The notes under the pieces: model-generated
Told to the model about the DNA's origin: nothing
Databases searched by the model: none
The model's input: only the letters and a program-made list of their open reading frames with translations
In this document: positions 17,395-26,164 of the stretch, piece by piece
Position numbering within the stretch: position 1 is the first letter of the stretch
How the letters are laid out: each line of letters starts with the position of its first letter
Translations under genes and position numbers: made by a program
Assembly: GCA_913061235.1 (NCBI GenBank)
Contig: CAJXTB010000005.1
Location: 186,001-250,000, forward strand
Origin: an uncultured Pseudomonadota bacterium
GTDB lineage: Bacteria; Myxococcota_A; UBA796; GCA-2862545
DNA length: 64,000 nucleotides
Direction: 5' to 3'

Positions 17395-18408
17395 ATGCAG
17401 TGGGATGTCGCGGGTCTGGGCAATGCGCTCATTGACGCTTTGGTAGTGATGGATGACGCAGAAGTTGTGCGCGAGTTTGATCTCGCGCGTGGCACGATGC
17501 ACCCGGTCGACCATGCGCGTTGGCAGCAGGTCTATGAGAAGGTTCGCCTGAATAAGGTGATCTTTGATTCGGGTGGCTCCTGCGCCAATGCGGTCGCTAC
17601 GGCTGGCTACCTGGGCGCTAAGGCGACCTACAGGGGCCAAGTCGGTGACGACCAAATGGGCCGCATGTACGCCCAACGAATGATGGAGGCCTGTGGCAAT
17701 CACAACCTTCAGTTCACCACGGAGGCGGCCACTGGTAAGTGCCTGTCCATCGTGAGCTCGGTCGATGCTGAACGCACAATGCTCACCGACTTGGGTGCTG
17801 CGATTTCGCTAACGGACCTGGGTGACTACGGGAAAGTCCTAACGGACACCAAGATCGCTCACTTCACCGGCTACACGCTGCTTCCTGGGCCCATGCAAGA
17901 CATCGCCATCGGTGCCATGCGCATGGCCAAGGCTGCCGGCGCCCGCGTGGCGTTGGATGCTGCCGACCCCTTCGTGGTGGGCATCATCAAAGACCTGCTG
18001 TGGTCGCTTCTCGAAGAGACCGTCGACACAGTGTTCCTGAATGCAGACGAAGCTCGCATGCTCGCTGACGCTCCCCCAGAAGAAGCCATTCACATCATTG
18101 CGGACCGCGCCAAGGTGCACACCGTTGTCGTGAAGCTTGGCTCCAAGGGCTCACTGATCCGCGTCGGTGCGGAGCTGTACTCGGTCGACGTCTGCCCAGT
18201 GAAAGCCATCGACACAACTGGTGCGGGAGACGCCTACGCAGGTGCCTTCCTCTTTGGTATGTCACGCGGCCTGACCCCCCAGCAGAGCGGTGACCTCGCT
18301 AGCGCCGTCGCAGCTCAGACTGTTGGCCAGATCGGTGCGGTCGTGAAGGACAAAGAAGCACTCGCTGCGGCTCTAGCCAAGGTGATGGGCGGACAGGCAC
18401 CAGCTTGA
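17395..18408 (+). CDS. PfkB-family sugar/adenosine kinase
   Basis: The protein has 337 residues. The PfkB signature DTTGAGDAYAGAF begins at Asp273 and contains the catalytic base Asp279. Earlier motifs are the N-terminal GLGNALIDALV strand and the GGSCANAVATAGYLG substrate loop. The length and the SGGSCAN context resemble the adenosine-kinase-like branch of the ribokinase superfamily. Substrates of that branch include adenosine, sugars and sugar phosphates, so the exact one is open. GGAGG precedes ATG 17395; the longer upstream reading frame would cover the start region of the divergent flippase gene. The FAH-family gene follows 25 bp later. Confidence 0.92.
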   Translation: MQWDVAGLGNALIDALVVMDDAEVVREFDLARGTMHPVDHARWQQVYEKVRLNKVIFDSGGSCANAVATAGYLGAKATYRGQVGDDQMGRMYAQRMMEACGNHNLQFTTEAATGKCLSIVSSVDAERTMLTDLGAAISLTDLGDYGKVLTDTKIAHFTGYTLLPGPMQDIAIGAMRMAKAAGARVALDAADPFVVGIIKDLLWSLLEETVDTVFLNADEARMLADAPPEEAIHIIADRAKVHTVVVKLGSKGSLIRVGAELYSVDVCPVKAIDTTGAGDAYAGAFLFGMSRGLTPQQSGDLASAVAAQTVGQIGAVVKDKEALAAALAKVMGGQAPA

Positions 18409-18433
18409 CAGCGGTGTTCCGTAGAGCGGCTCA

Positions 18434-19201
18434 ATGAGGGTCGGTCGAATCGCGTGGGATGGCTCCGCACACTGGGCCATCCTGAGCGGTGACACGGCAC
18501 GTTTACTCACCGATGCACCGTGGATGGGCGGCATTGCCACCGGAGTGGTGGCGGCATCCCCGCGGCTGCTCGCCCCTGTGACCCCGAGTAAAATCGTGGC
18601 CGTAGGTTCTAACTACCCGAAGCACGCAGAAGAGATGGGCAAACCAGTCCCGCAGGTGCCTCGGTTGTTTCTGAAGCCCCCAAGTGCGGTCATTGGCCCC
18701 GACGTCGCTATTGAGATTCCACCGGGGACCGAGCGCGTGGACCCCGAAGGCGAACTTGCCTGCGTGATCGGTGCAACTCTCAGCCGGGCCACCGAGGCCG
18801 AGTGCTTAGATGCAGTCTTCGGCTACACCTGTCTGAACGACGTGACCTGCCGAGACTTTCAGCGTGCGGATGGTCTGTTCACCCGCGCTAAGGGCTTCGA
18901 TACGTTCTGTCCGATTGGCCCTTGGATTGAGACGGAACTGTCGCCTGACGACCTGTCTGTGGCAACCGAAGTCTCTGGCACACCTCGAGCCGCCGGTCGC
19001 ACATCGGACATGGTGTTCTCAACAGGCCGCCTTCTGGCATTCATCAGCTCGGTGATGACGCTCAATCCCGGTGACGTAGTCACAACAGGTACACCTCCAG
19101 GTGTGGCGCCCATTCATCACGGCGACGAGGTTCATGTGGTGATTGAAGGTATTGGAACGTTGACGAACCCCGTCGTCAATCGCTCGGACCGCGCTCTATG
19201 A
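18434..19201 (+). CDS. Fumarylacetoacetate hydrolase family protein
   Basis: This 255-residue protein has the FAH fold used by metal-dependent hydrolases, decarboxylases and isomerases of oxo-dicarboxylates. It shows the VAVGSNYPKHAEEMG stretch, the metal site DPEGELACVIG, the later TCLNDVTCRDFQ and KGFDTFCPIGPW segments, and TTGTPPGVAP near the C terminus. Its length suits the short bacterial FAH-domain group (hydroxypentadienoate isomerase or acylpyruvase types). The substrate cannot be told from sequence alone. Its stop overlaps the ATG of the next membrane-protein gene by 4 nt. Confidence 0.92.
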   Translation: MRVGRIAWDGSAHWAILSGDTARLLTDAPWMGGIATGVVAASPRLLAPVTPSKIVAVGSNYPKHAEEMGKPVPQVPRLFLKPPSAVIGPDVAIEIPPGTERVDPEGELACVIGATLSRATEAECLDAVFGYTCLNDVTCRDFQRADGLFTRAKGFDTFCPIGPWIETELSPDDLSVATEVSGTPRAAGRTSDMVFSTGRLLAFISSVMTLNPGDVVTTGTPPGVAPIHHGDEVHVVIEGIGTLTNPVVNRSDRAL

Positions 19202-20088
19202 TCCCGTCGCCAAGCAGTGCGCTGCTTCCGCTGGTCTTGGCCGCGCTGTTAGGGTTCGGGCTTCGGTTTCATAGGCCGCGCGTCCGAATAGCTGTGGCAG
19301 TCGCTACGCTGGTCACCATAGTCGGGCTGTTCATCGTACCGTCGCCAGCCTTGCGCACAATGCTCACCACGCCTGCTGGCTGGATTCTTGTGCTGGTGAC
19401 GACGGTCCAGTTCCTCGTCGCACCTCGGGTCCAGCTCGACCACAAGTGGCGTCACGCCATTATCGGTGGTGCACTGCTCGGAGGCTTCGCGACCTCAGCC
19501 GCCATTTTGTCGACCTCTCAGGACCGCGCACATGGCGCGCGGCTGGCCACCTTGGCGTGGGTCGCCGGTGTGTGCTCGCCACTTGGTGGACTAGGCACGG
19601 TCGCCACATGGAGCAATCCAGCATGGCCGTTACTGTCACTGCCGCTGCTCGCGGTGTGCGCGGTGCTGCTGCGCTCTCGTTCACGCACGGCGGCCATCCC
19701 GCCCGAATTCAAGCTGGACCGGCTGAGCCCTTCGGTGATTGCACTCTTCATCGGCCTGCTAGTGTTGGGCAGTGGCGGTGCCTGGCACCTGGCTGGCTGG
19801 GTAAGCGCAGAGACCCCCCTCGCCGTCTACGGACTGACCCTCGCCGGGAGTGCGCTGGTTGACCCAGCAGTGCTGGCGCTCAGCGGCGACCACATCCTCG
19901 GCTTCCATCCCTTCGGTCACATTCGCGGCGAGTTCGCGGTGTGGCTTGGCCTCGCTTGCACCCCGGTTCCCGTCCTCGTTCTGCTGTTCTCACGGTTCGG
20001 TGGAAACGCAGTTCGAGACGCCAAGTATGTACTGATTCCCGGCGTCGTCGGCCTCGTCGTAGCGATTGCGATGACCACGTCGACCTAG
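19198..20088 (+). CDS. Polytopic hypothetical membrane protein
   Basis: This 296-residue, very hydrophobic protein has about nine predicted transmembrane helices spread along the chain and short loops. I do not recognise a family; the WVAGVCSPLGGLGTVATWSNPAWPL segment resembles gating loops of transporters, but this is not diagnostic. It is coupled to the FAH-family gene by an ATGA overlap, so import or export of an oxo-acid is a possible inference. Its stop codon lies in the first unit of a 15-bp tandem repeat. Confidence 0.78.
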   Translation: MIPSPSSALLPLVLAALLGFGLRFHRPRVRIAVAVATLVTIVGLFIVPSPALRTMLTTPAGWILVLVTTVQFLVAPRVQLDHKWRHAIIGGALLGGFATSAAILSTSQDRAHGARLATLAWVAGVCSPLGGLGTVATWSNPAWPLLSLPLLAVCAVLLRSRSRTAAIPPEFKLDRLSPSVIALFIGLLVLGSGGAWHLAGWVSAETPLAVYGLTLAGSALVDPAVLALSGDHILGFHPFGHIRGEFAVWLGLACTPVPVLVLLFSRFGGNAVRDAKYVLIPGVVGLVVAIAMTTST

Positions 20089-20117
20089 ACCACGTCGACC
20101 TAGACCACGTCGACCTA
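20073..20117. repeat. Three perfect tandem copies of a 15-bp unit
   Basis: The unit GACCACGTCGACCTA occurs three times head to tail at 20073-20087, 20088-20102 and 20103-20117. Each unit contains the palindrome GTCGAC, and each copy except the third is followed by G, making CTAG; the third is also followed by G. The first copy supplies the TAG stop of the plus-strand membrane protein, and the last supplies the TAG stop of the minus-strand gamma-glutamyltransferase. The array therefore forms the whole tail-to-tail junction of the two genes. Confidence 0.97.
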
Positions 20118-21779
20118 GTCGTCAGACATCCACACCCCAGCGGGCCAGCCGCCCTTGCGAGGGTCTGCCCCACCAGCCAGGGTCTCCGCACCGGCTGTGA
20201 CCACTTGGACCGCACTGTAGCCACCACGGACGTCCACCGTGTGGCCGCGAGCCGTCAGGGCGTCTTGAACATCGCGGCCAATCTCCGGCTCTAAGAACAG
20301 AATGTCCGGCTTCCACTGGTGGTGGAAGCGAGCGCGAGCCACGGCTTCTTGTGGGTCCAGCTCAAACACCGTCACATTCAAGATGACCTGAATGACGCTG
20401 GAGATGATGGTCGACCCCCCAGATGCACCGACCGACATGACCACGTTGCCGTCTGCGTCCAAGACGAGTGTTGGTGTGGTGCTCGACAGAGGTCGCTTGC
20501 CTGGCTCAATCGCGTTCTCTACACCACCGACCAAGCCGTATGCGTTGGGTACACCGGGTTGAGACGCGAAGTCGTCCATCTCATTGTTGAGAATGAGTCC
20601 AAGCCCAGGAACCACCACCCCGCTTCCGAAGGACGTGTTGACGGTGGTTGTCAGAGCACACGCTCCGCCGTCGGAGTCGACCACTGAAATGTGCTGGGTA
20701 CCATGGTCTTCGGGCAACTGGGCGCCGCGTCCATAGGCATCATTTGGAAGTGTCTGGTCCGGATTGAACGCCCGACGAACGGCCTCGACGCGCGCTTGTG
20801 AGATTAGGTCATCTACGGGGACTTCTACAAAATCTGGGTCCCCCAAGTCACGTGCGCGGTCCGCGTAGGCATGCTTCAACGCTTCAGTGACTCGGTGGAT
20901 GTATGCGGAAGAGTTGTGCCCCATGGCCTGCAGGTCGTCGTCTGCAAGCACTTGCAGCACCTGGCCTAAGACCACACCTCCAGACGAAGGCGGTCCCATA
21001 CTCACGACTGTATAGTCGTGAAACTGCACCACTACTGGATCCCGCTCTTTCACCGAGTAGTCCGCCAGGTCTGCCGCAGTGACAATGCCACCCTGGGCCT
21101 GAACATGGTCGGCCAGCGCCTCACCATCTGATCCGGTGTACAGACTGTCACCGCCTGAGCGCGCCCACCGGGCGATGGTCCGGCCGAGAGCCTTGCGCTC
21201 AACCCAGGTGCCAGGACGGTGTTCTTCAGGGAATTCTGCCTGGATGGTCTCGTATCGGGTTCGGTCTAGAGCGCCGTCTAGGTGAGCCCCCAACGGAAAC
21301 CCCCGCTTTGCCAACCGAACCGCGGGCCGCGCAACTTGGGACAGTGGAAGCGTGCCATGCGTCTCAACCAGCCAAGCTAGACCTCGTGGCTCCCCGGGCA
21401 CCGCCACGGCGAGGCCGCCACGCCGACTCAGGCCGTCGACGATTTCGCCATCGGCGCCAACATACATGTCCGACGTTGCTGCAGACGGGGCCCGTTCACG
21501 AAAGTCCACCGTCCCGACATCATCGGATACCGACCAGATGGCGAACCCACCCCCACCAAGGCCGCTGCCGGCGGGCTGCACAACACCAGCAGCCAAGGCA
21601 GTCGCCACAGCAGCGTCAACAGCATTGCCCCCCTGGGCCAAGATTTCCGCTCCTGCCTGGGACGCAAGCGCATGGTCAGACGCCACGACCGCATCTCCAA
21701 TCTCCGCGTACGGAGCCGCTGCAACAAGAGTGAGGGCTATGACAGAACACAGCCAGATATGGTGGGATTGGCGGAACAT
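20115..21779 (-). CDS. ggt: Gamma-glutamyltransferase (glutathione hydrolase)
   Basis: This 554-residue precursor has a signal peptide (about 1-25) and the Ntn-hydrolase gamma-glutamyltranspeptidase fold. The large-subunit start GDAVVASDHALAS is followed by GGNAVDAAVATALA and GLGGGGFA. The autocleavage/nucleophile Thr lies in DHGTQHISVVD, where the second residue after the Thr cleavage point is Gln rather than the usual Thr. The oxyanion loop GPPSSGGVVL precedes it. The enzyme cleaves gamma-glutamyl bonds, including glutathione, in the periplasm. GGAGG lies 4 nt before ATG 21779. It is convergent with the 19198-20088 gene at the tandem repeat and divergent from the PP2C gene. Confidence 0.95.
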   Translation of the reverse strand: MFRQSHHIWLCSVIALTLVAAAPYAEIGDAVVASDHALASQAGAEILAQGGNAVDAAVATALAAGVVQPAGSGLGGGGFAIWSVSDDVGTVDFRERAPSAATSDMYVGADGEIVDGLSRRGGLAVAVPGEPRGLAWLVETHGTLPLSQVARPAVRLAKRGFPLGAHLDGALDRTRYETIQAEFPEEHRPGTWVERKALGRTIARWARSGGDSLYTGSDGEALADHVQAQGGIVTAADLADYSVKERDPVVVQFHDYTVVSMGPPSSGGVVLGQVLQVLADDDLQAMGHNSSAYIHRVTEALKHAYADRARDLGDPDFVEVPVDDLISQARVEAVRRAFNPDQTLPNDAYGRGAQLPEDHGTQHISVVDSDGGACALTTTVNTSFGSGVVVPGLGLILNNEMDDFASQPGVPNAYGLVGGVENAIEPGKRPLSSTTPTLVLDADGNVVMSVGASGGSTIISSVIQVILNVTVFELDPQEAVARARFHHQWKPDILFLEPEIGRDVQDALTARGHTVDVRGGYSAVQVVTAGAETLAGGADPRKGGWPAGVWMSDD

Positions 21780-21874
21780 GCTGCCTCCAGGTGCGCTCCT
21801 TAACGGCACTTTTGACCCGCACCGCTCGTAGAGCACCAACTTACGCGGTATCCTCGATCTTGAGGAGTACCGAC

Positions 21875-24082
21875 TTGGACCACGCTTGGGGCTACGCGAC
21901 CGACCGGCGGCTTCGTGAGCGAAATGAAGACAGCTTGGGAGCGTTCGAGCTTCCCACGTGCACGCTCATCATCGTGTGTGACGGAATGGGCGGGCATGCC
22001 GGCGGCGACCAAGCCTCAGCCATCGCCGTCCGCGTCATTCATGACACCATGCGTGACAACGAGAACCTGCCCCTCGAGCAGGCACTGTCCGAGGCTATCC
22101 AGGCCGCCAACCGCACAATTTACGAAGTCTCTCGCAAGGTGCGCCGGCTGCTCGGTATGGGAACGACCGTGGCAGCTATTGCTGTCCGAGGTACGCAGGC
22201 TTGGGTAGGACATGTCGGTGATTCGCGCATCTACATGATTCGCGGCACCCGCACAAAGCTGCTGACCCGCGACCACACCATGGTGAATCTGTTCGTGGAT
22301 GCGGAGCTGCTCAGTCCAGAAGACGCGCACAGTCACCCGGAAGCCCACATCTTGGCCCGCTCGGTCGGCGTAGACCGCCACGTTGACGTCGACGTTGACG
22401 GGCCCCATGAACTGCGCTCTGGCGACATTCTCTTCGCCTGCTCGGACGGCGTACACGGCAGCATCGAAGACGACGAGTTCGCGGATGCGGACTGGACCTC
22501 TCCGCAGATTGGTGTCGAGCAGATCCTAAAGGTGGTTCGCGCACGAGAAGGTGACGACAACGCGACCCTAGCCGCCATCGGAATCGGTTTTCCTACCTTG
22601 GAGAACCCGCCGCCATCCATGCTACCAGCGCCAGAAGTCTTGGCCAGCATTGGTATGGGCGGAGGCCACAATGCGCTGGTGCAAGGCATCGCTACCCCAG
22701 TGCCGCAAGCCCCCCGTCCAGCGATTCGTATGCCACATATGGGCAGCGGCGCGTTCGTCTTGGATTCCGGCACACCGATTCGTGAAACCGAAGCCATCAC
22801 GTTCACCCCCTCGAATCAGCGACCGCAGACCCCCCAGTTGGGTGTGCCCACGCCGCATATCGGTCCCGACACGCCGCAAATTACTCCCGCAGAACCCGAA
22901 AACCCACAGCGGATGCGGGTGCCATTGCTCATCGGCGCCGCAGCCGGTGCAGCCTGCCTTGTACTCGCCGGCGCATGGCTCGCCAACCAACGCGCGAGCG
23001 ACCCCAACGCCCCGGTGGAAGTGGCGCCTGCGAATGTCCAAGTCCTGGGGCTTCCGGCCCAAGAGCCAGGCGTAGTTGCACTGCCTGAAGATGCCATGGC
23101 GGTTGTGCAAGAAGATGCTGACACATCCGCTGAAGCCCAAATGGCGATTCCGGATGCTTGGCGCTACGCCCCAACGATGCCCCGTCGCAACCGGCGGGTT
23201 CAGCATCGCCCAACTCGGTATGTTGAGCCTCCTCCGGGGGGGCCAATGCAGCTAGAAGCCGTGCTTGCAGCCAGAAACCGAGAGTGCCCCGAATCGCTCA
23301 ATGCGGTGATGGCCGGCATGCGTGTGAGCACAGACTTTGCCGCACTGTACGCCGAAGCCTGGGAGTGCTTCAGCGACAACAACCAGAGCTTCCTTGCCAG
23401 GCAAGATGTACGCAGCTTGGATGACTTTGCCGACCTAGTGGTCCACTTCCAAGGGTACGCGGCAACGGAACCTGGCAGCCAAAACATCCCAAGCTGGTCT
23501 CGTCCTGCTCGGGGGGGCATCGAGTACCGTATTGATGCCTTGCTGAACTCCGATGACGACGACCGTTTCGCAGATGTGATGGTCGACCGTCTGGGAGGAC
23601 CAGCACTTGCCGAGTCGCTCGTTCGCGATGCCACCCTGGAAATTGGTGCGGCTGCTGCTCTCTCCCGGATCGACGACCCCTCACCAGTCGTTCAATCCTG
23701 GTGGGCCCGCCGTGCGTACTACGGCGCGCGTCTTCTCTCTGGCCTGCCTGGCGAGTTGATTGCACAGTACCGGCCTGACCTACGTGCAGCACTTGTGGCA
23801 GAGTTGGACGCCGCTTCTGGTGGAACCTTCTCCGACCCCGATGCGACCGTCGAGGGCGTGCCCGAGATAGTCCAGACCGCCATGCGCGTAGCTGCGGGCA
23901 GAGAAGACGCGCCCGCTGTGGCACCGCTGCCGTCGCCCACCAGGCCACGTCCAACGGCTCCCACTCCTGTGCCAACGCCCCAGCCAGAGCCCGACACCGA
24001 CGCACCTGTCGACCCGAACGCGCGTCCCATCGTGCATCGAGGCGGCGAGAATCCGATGCCGGAAGAATTCCGCCAACCGTAG
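21875..24082 (+). CDS. Membrane-anchored PP2C-type protein phosphatase
   Basis: The protein has 735 residues from a TTG start at 21875, which has GAGGAG about 7 nt upstream; a GTG at 21791 would extend it but lies against the divergent ggt start. The PP2C metal residues are visible in ERNEDS (Asp19) and CDGMGGH (Asp36), then GHVGDSRIY and CSDGVHG. The catalytic domain (about 1-240) is followed by a Pro-rich linker, one transmembrane helix (about 350-372), an extracytoplasmic domain rich in Arg/Asp, and a Pro-rich tail. It would dephosphorylate Ser/Thr phosphoproteins on the cytoplasmic side. It starts a run with VWA and membrane genes. Confidence 0.9.
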   Translation: MDHAWGYATDRRLRERNEDSLGAFELPTCTLIIVCDGMGGHAGGDQASAIAVRVIHDTMRDNENLPLEQALSEAIQAANRTIYEVSRKVRRLLGMGTTVAAIAVRGTQAWVGHVGDSRIYMIRGTRTKLLTRDHTMVNLFVDAELLSPEDAHSHPEAHILARSVGVDRHVDVDVDGPHELRSGDILFACSDGVHGSIEDDEFADADWTSPQIGVEQILKVVRAREGDDNATLAAIGIGFPTLENPPPSMLPAPEVLASIGMGGGHNALVQGIATPVPQAPRPAIRMPHMGSGAFVLDSGTPIRETEAITFTPSNQRPQTPQLGVPTPHIGPDTPQITPAEPENPQRMRVPLLIGAAAGAACLVLAGAWLANQRASDPNAPVEVAPANVQVLGLPAQEPGVVALPEDAMAVVQEDADTSAEAQMAIPDAWRYAPTMPRRNRRVQHRPTRYVEPPPGGPMQLEAVLAARNRECPESLNAVMAGMRVSTDFAALYAEAWECFSDNNQSFLARQDVRSLDDFADLVVHFQGYAATEPGSQNIPSWSRPARGGIEYRIDALLNSDDDDRFADVMVDRLGGPALAESLVRDATLEIGAAAALSRIDDPSPVVQSWWARRAYYGARLLSGLPGELIAQYRPDLRAALVAELDAASGGTFSDPDATVEGVPEIVQTAMRVAAGREDAPAVAPLPSPTRPRPTAPTPVPTPQPEPDTDAPVDPNARPIVHRGGENPMPEEFRQP

Positions 24083-24157
24083 GGCGGACTGTAAGACTTC
24101 GGCAGTCGCGTCGTTGTCCGTGCACACCCTGGTTCGACCAGCGCACGGAAGGCCCGC

Positions 24158-24838
24158 ATGCCAAAGATTCTGACTACCGTACTCTTAGCGATTGTGGCAG
24201 GCTTCGCAGCGTGGTTATCGCCGGTCTTCACGGACATTCCGTCGCCGCCGCCCGTGCCAATCGTAGAGCCGCCACCGCTGGCCGAGCCACCGCCGCGCGC
24301 AACCACACGTTCCGACCACGTGACGGTGGTGCTGGATACCTCCGGCTCCATGTCCGACCGTGGCAAGCTTTCCTACGCAAAACAGCTGGTGCGGACACTC
24401 AACCTGCGTAGTCACGGCAGCGTATCCGTCGTCACCTTCTCCGACCGCGCGCAGACCGTTGTATCGGCTGATGAACAGCTGGATGACGCCGCTCTCGCAG
24501 AGCGTTTGTACGACGTCACGGACGGCGGAAGCTCGAACCTCTACGAAGGCCTGCGCGTGGCCATTGAGACATCACCAATCGGGTCCGATGTCTTGGTTCT
24601 CTCCGACGGTGCCGCCAATGCAGGCCGTACGACGCCGGACGCACTGCAAGAGCTAGCGGGCCGAATCGGCACCAACGGAGGCCGCTTGTACACGGTCAGC
24701 CTGAGCCCCGACGCCGACAGCGCCTTGGTGCCCCTGAGTCGCATTGGAGGCGGTGTGCACAGGCTCGTGGAGCGGCCGAGGGACATCGTGTCCGTCCTCG
24801 ATGACAACGCCTTTGAAACTCTCGGAGGTGCCCAGTGA
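24158..24838 (+). CDS. Membrane-anchored von Willebrand factor A domain protein
   Basis: This 226-residue protein has an N-terminal hydrophobic anchor or signal (about 1-22), a Pro-rich stalk (28-47) and a VWA domain with a complete MIDAS beginning DTSGS (Asp60, Ser62, Ser64), a TDGGSSN stretch that supplies the Thr, and VLVLSDG. VWA domains bind protein partners through a divalent cation. Its stop overlaps the GTG start of the following membrane protein. It stands between a PP2C phosphatase and a membrane protein, an arrangement that recalls phosphatase-VWA regulatory modules. The partner is unknown. Confidence 0.88.
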   Translation: MPKILTTVLLAIVAGFAAWLSPVFTDIPSPPPVPIVEPPPLAEPPPRATTRSDHVTVVLDTSGSMSDRGKLSYAKQLVRTLNLRSHGSVSVVTFSDRAQTVVSADEQLDDAALAERLYDVTDGGSSNLYEGLRVAIETSPIGSDVLVLSDGAANAGRTTPDALQELAGRIGTNGGRLYTVSLSPDADSALVPLSRIGGGVHRLVERPRDIVSVLDDNAFETLGGAQ

Positions 24839-25827
24839 CGCGCTTTGTACTCGCCGTTTTCGTTTCAACCGGCATTTGTGTCATCGGTGACATCGCTCTG
24901 GGGGATACCGTCGCCCGGTCTGTACTGCTCGGCATGACTTGCGGTGCGGGGTGGTTCGCCTTGGCCCCACGAGACCCATACCGCGTGGTGCTCGCTGCTC
25001 TTGCTGTCAGTTTCGGTGTTGTGGGGTGTACCGCGCTGGGTGCCTCGCCTGCGTTAGCCCTTGGAGCGGTGTGGGGACTCTCCGCCCCCATGCTGCTGCA
25101 GCGGCCATCGGACGGGTTTGCTCGCGTACAGACACTGCTGCTGTCGCTCGCCGGTGCCCACATCGGCCTGTGGCTTGGCCTTCAGGCCCTCGACCCTACC
25201 CTTTGGGCGGGAATGGCTGGAGTGGTCCTCCTGGCCACGATGGGCACCCTTCTTGGCTCTGCTCCACTGTACTGGCAGCCCTACCGGCAACGCCCTACCG
25301 TGCGCCAGATCCAGGTTCACCTTGCGCAGCCGTACCGCCCCGCAGTGCACAATGCGCTACGTCTGACGGACAGAGGCATTCCGCTTGCCCCAGACCGCGC
25401 AACGCAAGCTGGGCTCGACGAAGTCTGCGCATGGGTGTTTCGCCTGCAGCGAAGTGCACAACAACTGGGCGACGACCTGGAGCTCATCGATGAGTCTGCA
25501 GCACGGACTGCACTCGCCCACAGTGCATCGACGGCCCCCCCAGAGACGACACGCACCCAACAGCACGCCACCGACCTGCATCATCGGCAGGTTCTGCACC
25601 ACTGCGAAGTGCTTCGCGCCGAGGTCGCACGTACCGAGAGCACCGTCGCCTTCGCCCAAGCTTGGCTCGCGGATGCTGTGGCCGGGTTGACGGTCGCACG
25701 TGCACGGCCAGACGATGCTGTAGCCCCCGACCTGCTTGTTGTCCTTGAGCGGCTACGGGCGCACGGTGACGTACAAGAGGCCCAGCGCCGTACTCAGCGG
25801 GAGTTCGCTACGCCGGTTTCGGCATGA
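24835..25827 (+). CDS. Hypothetical protein, multi-TM N half and helical C half
   Basis: This 330-residue protein starts with GTG at 24835 inside a GTGA overlap. About six hydrophobic helices fill residues 1-150. The rest is predicted soluble and strongly helical, with many Ala, Arg, His and Gln. I recognise no family. The coupling to the VWA gene and the PP2C gene upstream suggests a membrane component of the same complex. Its last 20 bp overlap the convergent 118-residue membrane protein gene. Confidence 0.72.
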   Translation: MTRFVLAVFVSTGICVIGDIALGDTVARSVLLGMTCGAGWFALAPRDPYRVVLAALAVSFGVVGCTALGASPALALGAVWGLSAPMLLQRPSDGFARVQTLLLSLAGAHIGLWLGLQALDPTLWAGMAGVVLLATMGTLLGSAPLYWQPYRQRPTVRQIQVHLAQPYRPAVHNALRLTDRGIPLAPDRATQAGLDEVCAWVFRLQRSAQQLGDDLELIDESAARTALAHSASTAPPETTRTQQHATDLHHRQVLHHCEVLRAEVARTESTVAFAQAWLADAVAGLTVARARPDDAVAPDLLVVLERLRAHGDVQEAQRRTQREFATPVSA

Positions 25828-26164
25828 GAACTTGGTGAATCGCATCCGCGTCTAGCAACCCCGGTACGCGCTCATCCCGGTCTGCTGTCTGTACCGCGGT
25901 CGTCTCCCCACGCAGGCCGCCTGCCCAGCGTACCCGCCAGCCGTCTCCTGCCAGCTGGTAGCCGGTCCACCGGTAGCTCAATCGGGCACCGAGCTCCGCT
26001 TCCAGACGTCGTGCGTCCTGACCAATTGCAGTCCAGACCGTTCGCCGCCACAGATACCCCTGGAGCTTGAGCACCCACCACATGGCTAGCAAGACAGGAA
26101 TGAGAGTCACCGTTGCCCGGATGAACTCCCCGGACACCATCTTGGAGAGGCCCTCACCGCTCAT
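25808..26164 (-). CDS. Small single-TM hypothetical protein
   Basis: This 118-residue protein has one N-terminal transmembrane helix (about 14-34) followed by a basic, beta-rich soluble part. No family is recognised. Its ATG overlaps the MBL hydrolase stop (ATGA), so it is coupled to that gene. The 3' end overlaps the plus-strand membrane protein gene by 20 bp. Confidence 0.6.
   Translation of the reverse strand: MSGEGLSKMVSGEFIRATVTLIPVLLAMWWVLKLQGYLWRRTVWTAIGQDARRLEAELGARLSYRWTGYQLAGDGWRVRWAGGLRGETTAVQTADRDERVPGLLDADAIHQVLMPKPA

Noticed and set aside
20073-20117. CRISPR array
   Set aside because: Units are 15 bp with no spacers and no cas genes nearby, so it is an ordinary tandem repeat.
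21791-21874. Upstream GTG extension of the PP2C protein
   Set aside because: It would overlap the divergent promoter of ggt and the added residues match no part of the PP2C fold.
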